From contig DASRFK010000135.1 of the NCBI GenBank assembly GCA_035651635.1, positions 1 to 50,111 on the forward strand: DNA of 50,111 bases, in the 5' to 3' direction. Positions 1 to 7,980 of this stretch are shown here, piece after piece. Position 1 is the first letter of the stretch; each line of letters opens with the position of its first letter. A program made the position numbers and the translations under genes. A model generated the notes under the pieces. That model was given only the letters and a program-made list of their open reading frames with translations. It had not been told where the DNA came from and did no database searches. Source of the DNA: JANXQE01 sp035651635 (GTDB lineage Bacteria > Verrucomicrobiota > Verrucomicrobiia > Limisphaerales > UBA8199).

Positions 1-3000
1 CCAGGTCAGTCCCCCTGGCTTTCCAGCATCACCTTTGACTTCGACGAAGCGCTCGATCCCTTGACGATTACCAACGCCATCCAGGTGACTAACAATCTTA
101 ACCAGGCAACGCCGTTAACAGTCGGTTTGGCGAATAACGGCCGCCAGTTGCAATTGCTCTACACCGCGCCGCTGGCCACCGGCGCCACGTACACAAACAT
201 TCTCTTGCCGGGTCTGAGTGATTTGTCGGGCAATCGCTGGCGGAACATTGGCGGGGCCATCGTCCCTGCGGCAGGCGCGGCGTTCACCTTCGACACAGCC
301 GCATTGCTGGCAACCGCTCCGACCAATTCCACTCGCGTGGTGGCCGGCCAGACGCTCAATGTCAGCGCGAATTACGAACCGGGCTTCGGCGCGCAGTTCG
401 CTCGCTTCCAATTGAATGGTGGTACGCCGATCACTGCTGCCGCCGGGACAACGAACGCTTCCACGGCGATCACCATCCCAACCAATGCAACCCAGGCGGT
501 CATCTCTATTAGTCTCAGTCCCGACAATACATTCACCAAGGCATTGAGCGCGCCTTCCGTCACTTTGAATGTGCGTTCGCAATCCGAAGATTCTGACGGT
601 GACGGTATGCCCAACGGTTATGAAATTGCAAACGGTCTCGACCCATTCTTCAACGACGCCAATCTCGATCCCGACCACGACGGATTATCCAACCTCCAGG
701 AATTCCATTTGGGAACCAACCCGCACGACCCGGACACCGATCACGATGGCCTGACCGACGGGCAGGAGGTTGCCCTCGGGACCAACCCATTGAATCCGGA
801 TACCGATGGCGATGGAATTCCCGATGGATTGGATCCGGACCCCCTCCACGCCGGCTCGCAGCTTAGTTTCACTGCTCCCGCGTCCTTCAATCTTATCGAG
901 GGGCAGACGACCAATCTGATCGTTCAAGTTGCCTCGACCAACTCTCCAATTCTATTTCTCGATTACACGCCGACGAACCTGCCCCCGGCTTTCGTCACGG
1001 TTAAATCGCGCTCCTTCTCCAATACCACCACCAACGGAATTGCCTCGATTGAGCTGGAATTTAATCCACTGCACGATGCGGCCGGCAATTATGTGTTGAG
1101 CTTGCGCGCGGGTTCCTCCAATGGCGGGTCCGGGACCGTAGAGATCCAATTAGTGGTCGCCGATAATCCGGCGCTCACTGCGACGCATTGGAAAGATCCT
1201 GTAGATGGAAACTGGAGCGATTCCACGAAGTGGTCCGCTGGGCTCCCGAGCGCGGGCATGGTTGGCGTGATTGATGCCGTGGGCAGTTATGTCGTGAGCC
1301 TGGACAGCCCTGTGGCCGGCGCCGGCCTGGTTCTTGCCCAGAGTAATGCGGTGTTGCGGGCGACCGCCAACGCCACCCTCTCTGCTCCTTTCGAGGTGCG
1401 CGCCGGCAGGTTTGAGGCGCTGACATCCGTCAGCCTCAACCTCAACGCCCCGCTGGCGAACCGTGACACCATCCGCTTGGTCAGTGATTGTAACCGGGTA
1501 GTCGTCCAGGGAAGCGGACGCGTCGAGAACCTTGGCCTTTGTGAATTCTTCCAGGACAGTGCCTGCAACAATGGGACCGAAAGCATCCTGGCGGTCCCGA
1601 TCAATGTGCCGGTCGGAGGAAAACTACTTTTAAGCACCAACGCGCAAGTCAATCTAACCGCCGGATCCAGCTTGACCCTGGTTGGGCAAGTGGAACTGCA
1701 AACCGGCTCGCGCTTGCGCTTTGACGCCTCTAATCCAGCCCGGGACCTTGTGCTTTTGCCCGGTGCCCAGTTGACCGGGCCCGGGACCTTGAAACTGGAA
1801 GGCAATTGTCGCCTGGTTATCAGTGAGGACACAACTCTGTCGGGCGGGTTGCAGATGGATGGCGGCACCGCCGTGGTTGGCAGCGGCACTTTTTCGCTGG
1901 CCGGCACCAAGTCGCTGGCCGGCACTTTCTCCGTGCCAGTTAATGTGCTGAGCGGCGCCGTAAGCGATTTTTCGGGTGGGGCCACTTTCAACAATAATCT
2001 CTCCGTTCTCGCTGGAGGAACGATGACTGTGCTGACCAGCGCCAGCATTAATCTTAATGCTGCATTAACCAATAACGGCACCCTTAAATTGGTAAGCGCT
2101 TGCAATCGCGTGGTGCTGCAGGGCAGCGGACGCATCGAGAACCTTGGGCAGTGCGAATTCTTTCAGGACAGCGCCTGCAATAACGGCACCGAAAGCATCG
2201 TGGCGGTCCCGATCAATGTGCCGGTCGGAGGAAAACTACTCTTAAGCACCAACGCGCAACTCAATCTAACCGCCGGATCCAGCTTGACCCTGGTTGGGCA
2301 AGCGGAACTTCAAACCGGCTCGCGCTTGCGCTTTGACGCCTCTAATCCTTCCCGGGACCTTCTGCTTTTGCCCGGCGCGCAGTTGACCGGGCCCGGGACC
2401 TTGAAACTGGAAGGCAATTGTCGCCTGGCTATCAGCGAGGACACAACTCTGTCGGGCGGGTTGCAGATGGATGGCGGCACCGCCGTGGTTGGCAGTGGCA
2501 CTTTTTCGCTGGCCGGCACCAAGTCGCTGGCGGGCACTTTCTCAGTGCCGGTAAATGTGCTGAACGCCGCCGTCATCGATTTTTCCGGCGGCGCCACTTT
2601 CAACAATAATCTCTCCATTCTCGCTGGAGGAACGATGACTGTGCTGACCAGCGCCAGCATTAATCTTAATGCTGCATTAACCAATAACGGCACCATTAAA
2701 TTGGTTAGCGGTTGCAATCGCGTGGTGCTGCAGGGCAGCGGGCACGTCGAGAACCGGGGACTATGGGAGATCTTCCAGGACAGCGCCTGTATCAACGGCA
2801 CCGAAACGATTGTGTTTGTCCCGGTCAATGTGCCCAGCGGCGGCCAATTGCTCTTGAGCAGCAATGCTCCCGTCAATTTCTCCGCCCCATCAAGTCTGAA
2901 CGTGGCCGGCCGATTGGAGATCCAGGGTGGAGCACGCTTGCGCCTGGACGGCAGCAACCCCGCCCGAGATCTGACTTTAGCCGCCGGCAGCACCTTGGTC

Positions 3001-4335
3001 GGTTTCGGCAAAATACAGTTGGAAGGCTTTTGCCGCTTGCTGGTCCCAGGCGACCTGGACAGCACCGTGCAAATCGTGCTTAACAGTTCTTCGGCTCAAC
3101 TGGTCGTTCCGGGCACCTACGTTATCCGCACGTCTCAAAGCATGTTCGGCGTGATCCAGGCCGGCGCGGTGGTCGTCAGCACCAATAGCGCGCTGACTCT
3201 CATTAACGATTCAAGCTTTGCCGGGCCCATTGACCTGCAGTCCGGAGCACAACTGCGCGCTACGGCCGGAACTCTCACCCTCCAGAGCAACCTGCTGGTT
3301 GAAACCGGCGCTCAATTCAATTTAGACAGCGGCTCGGTTACCCTCAATCTCAATGCCGGTCTGACGAACCGGGGCACGATGCGCTGGGTCAGCGGTTGCG
3401 ATCGGATTGTCGTGCAAGGCAGTGGACATATCGAAAACCTTGGCGCCTGGGAATTGTTCCAGGACAGCGCCTGCTTCAACGGCACCGAAACGATTGTGTT
3501 TGTCCCGGTCAATGTGCCCAGCGGCGGCCAATTGCTCTTGAGCAGCAATGCTCCCGTCAATTTCTCCGCCCCATCGAGTCTGAACGTGGCCGGCCGATTG
3601 GAGATCCAGGGTGGAGCACGCTTGCGCCTGGACGGCAGCAACCCCGCCCGTGACCTCAGTATAACAACCGGGACCACCCTTTTGGGCCAAGGCACTATTC
3701 GCTTCGAGGGCAGTAACCGGCTCTTACTCCTCGGAGACGTATCGACCGGCATCGGTCTCTTGGACTTCTCAGGCGCCAGCACCATTGCCGGTGCCAACTT
3801 GCTCACCATCGCAACCGGCTCAACCGTTCGTTTCGATCATACGGCAAGTATCCCCGGCTCTATTACAGTCAATGGCACACTAACCTTGGTCACTTCGCCA
3901 GCCACGTTGTCGATCGCAGGAACGCTCACACTCGGAGCCACCGGCGTGTTGAACAATTCCGATACCATCCGTGCCGGGGTGTTTGTGAACAACGGCGGAA
4001 CGATCCATGGCAATGCGCCGGTGTTAGGCGGCGCGGCGGCCCAACTGGTTCACATCGATCGCATCCAGCTGGCGCCCCCGATTGGCCCAGGAACTCACCC
4101 CAAATCCCTTTTCTCACCAGGCACGGTCACCCTGACCTGGCATGCGACGGCCGGTTTTCACTTCGCTGTTGAGACCTGCCCGGGCTGGGGTAAATGGACG
4201 CCTGAGTTTGCGACTGTGGTCGAGACCAGTCCGGGCTCGTACCTAGCCACTGTCAACCTGGGCACCAACCATGCAGTTTTCTACCGGCTGCGCTATATCC
4301 CCGTCCTGACTAAACTTCCGCGCGCCCCGAACTGA
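1..4335 (+). CDS. Giant secreted repeat protein (partial, 5' end outside window)
   Basis: The reading frame is open from base 1, so the start codon lies upstream; the first start-like codon in the window (TTG at 61) sits inside a domain. Residue numbers here count from that TTG. The N-terminal part resembles a bacterial Ig-like (SbsA/Big_5-type) domain. Residues about 177-262 are thrombospondin type-3/EF-hand-like calcium repeats of the form DxDxDGxxD. From about residue 458 the protein is built of four long beta-rich repeats (204, 204, 228 and about 200 residues), as expected for a surface beta-helix or adhesin. The C-terminus has a short module ending in a FYRL motif that is shared with other secreted proteins in this window. 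No transmembrane anchor or PEP-CTERM signal is visible. It is probably exported and calcium-stabilised; its ligand is unknown. It is convergent with the minus-strand operon that ends at 4513. Confidence 0.8.
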   Translation, partial: PGQSPWLSSITFDFDEALDPLTITNAIQVTNNLNQATPLTVGLANNGRQLQLLYTAPLATGATYTNILLPGLSDLSGNRWRNIGGAIVPAAGAAFTFDTAALLATAPTNSTRVVAGQTLNVSANYEPGFGAQFARFQLNGGTPITAAAGTTNASTAITIPTNATQAVISISLSPDNTFTKALSAPSVTLNVRSQSEDSDGDGMPNGYEIANGLDPFFNDANLDPDHDGLSNLQEFHLGTNPHDPDTDHDGLTDGQEVALGTNPLNPDTDGDGIPDGLDPDPLHAGSQLSFTAPASFNLIEGQTTNLIVQVASTNSPILFLDYTPTNLPPAFVTVKSRSFSNTTTNGIASIELEFNPLHDAAGNYVLSLRAGSSNGGSGTVEIQLVVADNPALTATHWKDPVDGNWSDSTKWSAGLPSAGMVGVIDAVGSYVVSLDSPVAGAGLVLAQSNAVLRATANATLSAPFEVRAGRFEALTSVSLNLNAPLANRDTIRLVSDCNRVVVQGSGRVENLGLCEFFQDSACNNGTESILAVPINVPVGGKLLLSTNAQVNLTAGSSLTLVGQVELQTGSRLRFDASNPARDLVLLPGAQLTGPGTLKLEGNCRLVISEDTTLSGGLQMDGGTAVVGSGTFSLAGTKSLAGTFSVPVNVLSGAVSDFSGGATFNNNLSVLAGGTMTVLTSASINLNAALTNNGTLKLVSACNRVVLQGSGRIENLGQCEFFQDSACNNGTESIVAVPINVPVGGKLLLSTNAQLNLTAGSSLTLVGQAELQTGSRLRFDASNPSRDLLLLPGAQLTGPGTLKLEGNCRLAISEDTTLSGGLQMDGGTAVVGSGTFSLAGTKSLAGTFSVPVNVLNAAVIDFSGGATFNNNLSILAGGTMTVLTSASINLNAALTNNGTIKLVSGCNRVVLQGSGHVENRGLWEIFQDSACINGTETIVFVPVNVPSGGQLLLSSNAPVNFSAPSSLNVAGRLEIQGGARLRLDGSNPARDLTLAAGSTLVGFGKIQLEGFCRLLVPGDLDSTVQIVLNSSSAQLVVPGTYVIRTSQSMFGVIQAGAVVVSTNSALTLINDSSFAGPIDLQSGAQLRATAGTLTLQSNLLVETGAQFNLDSGSVTLNLNAGLTNRGTMRWVSGCDRIVVQGSGHIENLGAWELFQDSACFNGTETIVFVPVNVPSGGQLLLSSNAPVNFSAPSSLNVAGRLEIQGGARLRLDGSNPARDLSITTGTTLLGQGTIRFEGSNRLLLLGDVSTGIGLLDFSGASTIAGANLLTIATGSTVRFDHTASIPGSITVNGTLTLVTSPATLSIAGTLTLGATGVLNNSDTIRAGVFVNNGGTIHGNAPVLGGAAAQLVHIDRIQLAPPIGPGTHPKSLFSPGTVTLTWHATAGFHFAVETCPGWGKWTPEFATVVETSPGSYLATVNLGTNHAVFYRLRYIPVLTKLPRAPN
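1432..3724 (+). repeat. Long in-frame coding repeats (612-bp period)
   Basis: Units start at 1432, 2044, 2656 and 3340, giving spacings of exactly 612, 612 and 684 bp, all multiples of three. Units 1 and 2 are nearly identical over most of their length. Units 3 and 4 share a block (about 2795-2964 and 3479-3648) with only one difference seen by eye. Unit 3 carries an extra 24 codons near its end. The pattern points to recent internal duplication or gene conversion. Confidence 0.85.
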
Positions 4336-4512
4336 CGATTACCAGGGCACACCCGATTCCCTAAGGATCCGGCCCGGCCGCCCCTGAGCGTTTTGCTCCT
4401 CTGTTCGGAGTCGGCCTGCGCGGCCCATTCGCGGGGGTTCGCCTTTGAAACCCGAAACCCGTCCTTTCTCAATCATTGGTCGACCGCGAAAAGGCAAAAG
4501 TCGCAAAACTTG

Positions 4513-5637
4513 TCAGTGCACGGCGTTGGTGGCCGAGCCGGAGGCGTAGAAGCGGGCGAGCTGGAGCAGCAGAGTCTCCAACTGCTGATAATAATCGTCC
4601 TCAGGTATCGAAGATTTCTTGTCCCGAAGCGCCAGGACCTGTTTCTCGAGAGCATCGCGCTGGGTGATTTGCTCGGGTGACAAAGCGCGTTCGGCCGGGC
4701 TTGGCACGAGACAGAATTGCTGGGCCAATGCGCCATCCGTGACACTATCTTTTGCTTTTCTGGCGGCACGCAGGCCGCGGAACCATTCCACCGGGGTGCC
4801 AAGGCCGTCGCCATTGTCGTCAATCAGTGCGTGCTCAGTGATTAGCCGTCCCTGAGCTTTATAGAACTCATTGGCTTCGTGTGAAGCAGTCAAAAACGCC
4901 TCGAGCAGGGAGATCTCACCGTCCTGATCCAGATCGGCCTGCGAATCAGTGAGCGCCCGGGCCAAATGCTGGCCGAAGCGGGCAAAGTTCTGTTCATTGC
5001 CGCTGCGCGTGGCGGTAATCACGACGCGGTTGGTCGCGGAGAGTTTGTTGATAAAAGGGCCGCTGCACGACGCCGTATTAATGACGGCCATGGGCCGCTG
5101 AAAAGGCTTGAGCCAGCCCGCCAAGTCGCTGCCGGAGAAATCCGGGCCACGCAAGTTGAACCACGCCTCTTTTCCATCAAAGCTGCCATGCCCGATCAAG
5201 ACCAGCCAAAGCGGAGCGGAGGATTGCTTCGGCAACTCAGCGAGAGTAGCCTTGAGCAGATCCAAATCGTTGGTCCCCTCGGGATAGTCCACGCCGATGG
5301 TCACCGCCCGGGCGTTTCCCTGCTGGCAAGCTTTCTCCCAAAGCGATGCCTGCTGCAGGAAATTACTCCCGTACTCCGGTTCGCCTGGCGCGCCCACCAC
5401 CAGGATAACGGTCGGACTCGTTTGGGCGGGCTGGGCAAGAGCATTCGGACTCGAAAGAAGCAAAAAAAACACTGCGGCTGTCACGCCGAGGAAATGGCTG
5501 TTCCATTCGGATTTCGAGTTTCTTTCGGATTTCGGCCTTCGGCCTTCGGATTTCACGCGGCCGGATTGTTCAGCCTTGCCAAATATTAACCCCCGAGCGT
5601 GTCTCACGGCATCCCTTTCCGCCGGCGCAATCCCCAT
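4513..5637 (-). CDS. Secreted caspase/legumain-like cysteine peptidase
   Basis: The protein has 374 residues if started at the ATG at 5637, which overlaps the preceding gene by 34 bp. A hydrophobic signal segment at about residues 50-68 ends in an ALA-Q cleavage-like site. The catalytic fold is recognised from a strand ending in GHG (His150) and a second strand ending in ASCSG (Cys191), the His/Cys dyad arrangement of clan CD peptidases (legumain C13 or caspase C14 families). A DxDxDG stretch near residues 233-245 looks like a calcium loop. It is the last gene of the MoxR operon, so it may process or degrade envelope substrates of that system. The start is uncertain: residues about 26-46 are encoded by a dispersed intergenic repeat, so translation may really begin closer to the signal segment, for example at the GTG of GVTAA. 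The clan assignment is fairly secure; the exact family and substrate are not. Confidence 0.7.
   Translation of the reverse strand: MGIAPAERDAVRHARGLIFGKAEQSGRVKSEGRRPKSERNSKSEWNSHFLGVTAAVFFLLLSSPNALAQPAQTSPTVILVVGAPGEPEYGSNFLQQASLWEKACQQGNARAVTIGVDYPEGTNDLDLLKATLAELPKQSSAPLWLVLIGHGSFDGKEAWFNLRGPDFSGSDLAGWLKPFQRPMAVINTASCSGPFINKLSATNRVVITATRSGNEQNFARFGQHLARALTDSQADLDQDGEISLLEAFLTASHEANEFYKAQGRLITEHALIDDNGDGLGTPVEWFRGLRAARKAKDSVTDGALAQQFCLVPSPAERALSPEQITQRDALEKQVLALRDKKSSIPEDDYYQQLETLLLQLARFYASGSATNAVH
5505..5565. repeat. Dispersed 'TTCGGATTT' repeat at gene start
   Basis: The stretch consists of reiterated TTCGGATTTC/GGCCTTCGG units. A related copy lies at about 22017-22048 and a weaker one near 4441-4470. 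On the minus strand it reads through as a Lys/Ser/Glu/Arg-rich segment of the caspase-like gene. It looks like an intergenic repeat that has been caught inside a reading frame or lies upstream of the real start. Confidence 0.6.
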
Positions 5638-7970
5638 TCGGAAATAAAGCAGGCCAGGGCAAACGCAAACATCGCCGAGGTATGCCAGAGCGGGTAGGTC
5701 CAGGAATCCATGACCGGGGCATGTCGTTGGGGCAGTTCGCGGGCAAACTGACTAAGGCGATCCGCTGAAATCACTTCTCCGCCGGTTTTTCGCGCAATGG
5801 CCTCCAGCAACGAAACGTTGGGCGTAAGAGAACGAAACTCATCGGCCGCCAAATCGGTGCTCCAGCCTGCTGCCGCGCGACCGACGGCGACTCCATCAGA
5901 ATTTGTCACCGCAACGCTCGCCTGGTAACCACCAGTAAAGCGCGGCACGAAGGTGGCCTGGTACAAGCCAGGTTCATTCGCCGCCGGTTCGACCTGGACC
6001 TGAATCGTGTTGGTTTGGGCAGCGGGCGCAGAATCGGCCATCACTGGCTGCACCGTAAGACTGATACTGGCGTTGTCCAAGGGCAGGAACTTCGGATCCC
6101 GCACTCGGACTTGAAGCAACACCGCGCCGTTGGCGTCCTCCGGTTGAGGTTCGGCGGTAAGTTCAACCCGATTCGGCACGTCGGTCACCAGCCAGCGCAT
6201 CATCTGGCGCCAGGCTTTATCCATATCGTGATGAGCCTCGGCATCGTGGAAACCCCAATGCCAAAAATCTCCCAGTGTGAGCGCGGCGGTGCGGCCGCGG
6301 CCAAACCGCTGAGTTACTAACGCCGGATAAGACGTTCCGCGCGCGTCCGTCACAGTCGCAATGACGCTGGCGCCCGGCTTGGGTTCCTTGACCCGATTCA
6401 ACACCTGGAAAGGAGCCATCGACTCCAAGCGAGTTTTTTCGTCGCTTACGTTGTCGCGCACACGTGCCCAGGGTTGCAGATAGCCCTCGCGCGTCAAATC
6501 GTAGCGCAGCGGGCCCGGGGCGTTGGTTTCTTCGACCTTGCCCAAATACACCGGCAGCATGTCCCCGATCGGCGTCCGCTGGTAATTCCCCTCTTGAAAC
6601 GTCTCCATTCCGCCCAGCATCAGGAATCCCCCGCCGCGTTCTGAGACGAACTTCTGCAGCAACGCGGCCTGGTCCGGGCTGAAGAAACCCGCTTCGAGGT
6701 CATCGACCACGACCGCGTGGTAGCCGTAGAGGTCCTCCGGTGTGCGCGGAAAACCGGCGCGCAGTTCAAATTCATCGCGCGTATTGAGCCGCACCATGAC
6801 CGGCTGGTCATAACGTTCGACCTGCTCGGGCGCCTGATTATCGAACCCGCGATAAAGGGGATTACTGCTTTCGCCGGCGCGGCCGAGGAAATTAAACTTG
6901 GGTTCGCGCTTGGCGACTCGAATCAAGCCAACCAGTTGCAACTGCTCGTCTTCCTGCAAGGCGCGGTTGAGGAATTTAAATTCCCAGTTTGGCCGGCCGG
7001 AAACATATAAAATACGATAAGGCCCGTGTCCCCGATCCACGACCAGCACGCTCGAGTTATTGGCCAGCGTGGCTTCGCTCGAGTGAGGCTTTGGTTCCTT
7101 GCGCCGGAGTTCGGAACGGAGGCGCACATTCAAGCGGTAGAAACGCAGCCCCTGCTTTTCCGGGCGCAACTGAAAACGAAAGGCCAGCAACTCGTCGTCT
7201 TTGTGCGCCGTGATGGTTTGCTCGGAGGCGACCTTGCCGGCTTGATCGAGCAACTGCGCCGTGACCGCCTCGCCCTGATAACCGCGGGCGGTGACATCGG
7301 CCTGAACCGCTACGGGAGCATCCTCAAAATCGGTTTGGGTAGTATGGACTTGTTCGACGGCGATGTCTTGCACCGGCTCGCTGCTGCCCATCACCACCGG
7401 GTAAATGGGAGGAACCCCGGTCAAATCCGGCACCGCGCGCAGATCGGTGGCATTGCCATCGGTGAAGAGGAGGATTCCGGCCAAAGGGCGGTTGCGATAA
7501 CGTTCGCTCAGGGTTTGCAGCGCGGAGCCGATCCGGGAGGAGCGTCCGTTGAAATCCAATTCGGCAAAGTCCTTGGTTGGCTGCAGCCGGGCGTCAAAAT
7601 AGTAACGCCGCACTTCGAAGTTATCATCGAGCGGTTGCTGCCAATCGGCGTGTTTGGCGGCCAGCAAATCGCGCAACACGTCACCGCGGCTGCGGGACGA
7701 GTCCCGGTCGTGGATCTGCAATCCCTGGCTATTGTCGGCGACGACGGCAAAGAGATTGGCCCCGGGTTTGGCATGCTGTCCCGACCAGAGTGGTTCCAAA
7801 AGACATAGGCCCAGCGCTGCCAATCCGAGTGCCTTCAGCAGCGGACAAATCCAGCGTGGCCAACCGGGCGGAGCAACGCGGTAACTCCAAACGATTAAGC
7901 CGATGGACAGGCTCAGTGCCAACGCCACTACCCAGACGTACTTCCAGCCGGCAAAGACGAGCGTAGCCAT
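5604..7970 (-). CDS. Membrane protein with VWA-like and glutamine-amidotransferase-like domains
   Basis: The protein has 788 residues. Two transmembrane helices lie at about residues 6-29 and 40-60, and one near the C-terminus (about 763-782), so the bulk is probably held outside the cytoplasm between anchors. Residues about 72-195 resemble a von Willebrand A fold: a strand ending in ADNSQG where an intact MIDAS would have DxSxS, and LLFTDGNA at 167-174. Beta-sandwich-like sequence follows. Residues about 317-475 (starting RILYVSGRPNWE, with GGGFLMLGG further on) match the class-I glutamine-amidotransferase-like fold common in these operons (DUF1355 type). A catalytic Cys was not recognised, so enzymatic amidotransfer is unlikely. 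It lies 10 bp downstream of the DUF4175-like gene and is seventh of eight in the operon. It is presumed to be a structural or adaptor partner of the BatA and DUF58 proteins. Confidence 0.75.
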   Translation of the reverse strand: MATLVFAGWKYVWVVALALSLSIGLIVWSYRVAPPGWPRWICPLLKALGLAALGLCLLEPLWSGQHAKPGANLFAVVADNSQGLQIHDRDSSRSRGDVLRDLLAAKHADWQQPLDDNFEVRRYYFDARLQPTKDFAELDFNGRSSRIGSALQTLSERYRNRPLAGILLFTDGNATDLRAVPDLTGVPPIYPVVMGSSEPVQDIAVEQVHTTQTDFEDAPVAVQADVTARGYQGEAVTAQLLDQAGKVASEQTITAHKDDELLAFRFQLRPEKQGLRFYRLNVRLRSELRRKEPKPHSSEATLANNSSVLVVDRGHGPYRILYVSGRPNWEFKFLNRALQEDEQLQLVGLIRVAKREPKFNFLGRAGESSNPLYRGFDNQAPEQVERYDQPVMVRLNTRDEFELRAGFPRTPEDLYGYHAVVVDDLEAGFFSPDQAALLQKFVSERGGGFLMLGGMETFQEGNYQRTPIGDMLPVYLGKVEETNAPGPLRYDLTREGYLQPWARVRDNVSDEKTRLESMAPFQVLNRVKEPKPGASVIATVTDARGTSYPALVTQRFGRGRTAALTLGDFWHWGFHDAEAHHDMDKAWRQMMRWLVTDVPNRVELTAEPQPEDANGAVLLQVRVRDPKFLPLDNASISLTVQPVMADSAPAAQTNTIQVQVEPAANEPGLYQATFVPRFTGGYQASVAVTNSDGVAVGRAAAGWSTDLAADEFRSLTPNVSLLEAIARKTGGEVISADRLSQFARELPQRHAPVMDSWTYPLWHTSAMFAFALACFISEWGLRRRKGMP

Positions 7971-7980
7971 CAGCAGCCGC

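Noticed and set aside
1287..2135. Long minus-strand frame antisense to the giant repeat protein
   Set aside because: It mirrors the repeat structure of the plus-strand gene, its composition is Arg/Pro/Ser-rich and it has no motif; it is a shadow of the coding strand.
7026..7808. Plus-strand frame of 260 codons inside the VWA/GATase-like gene
   Set aside because: Antisense shadow; the minus-strand gene has clear membrane helices and conserved motifs over the same bases.
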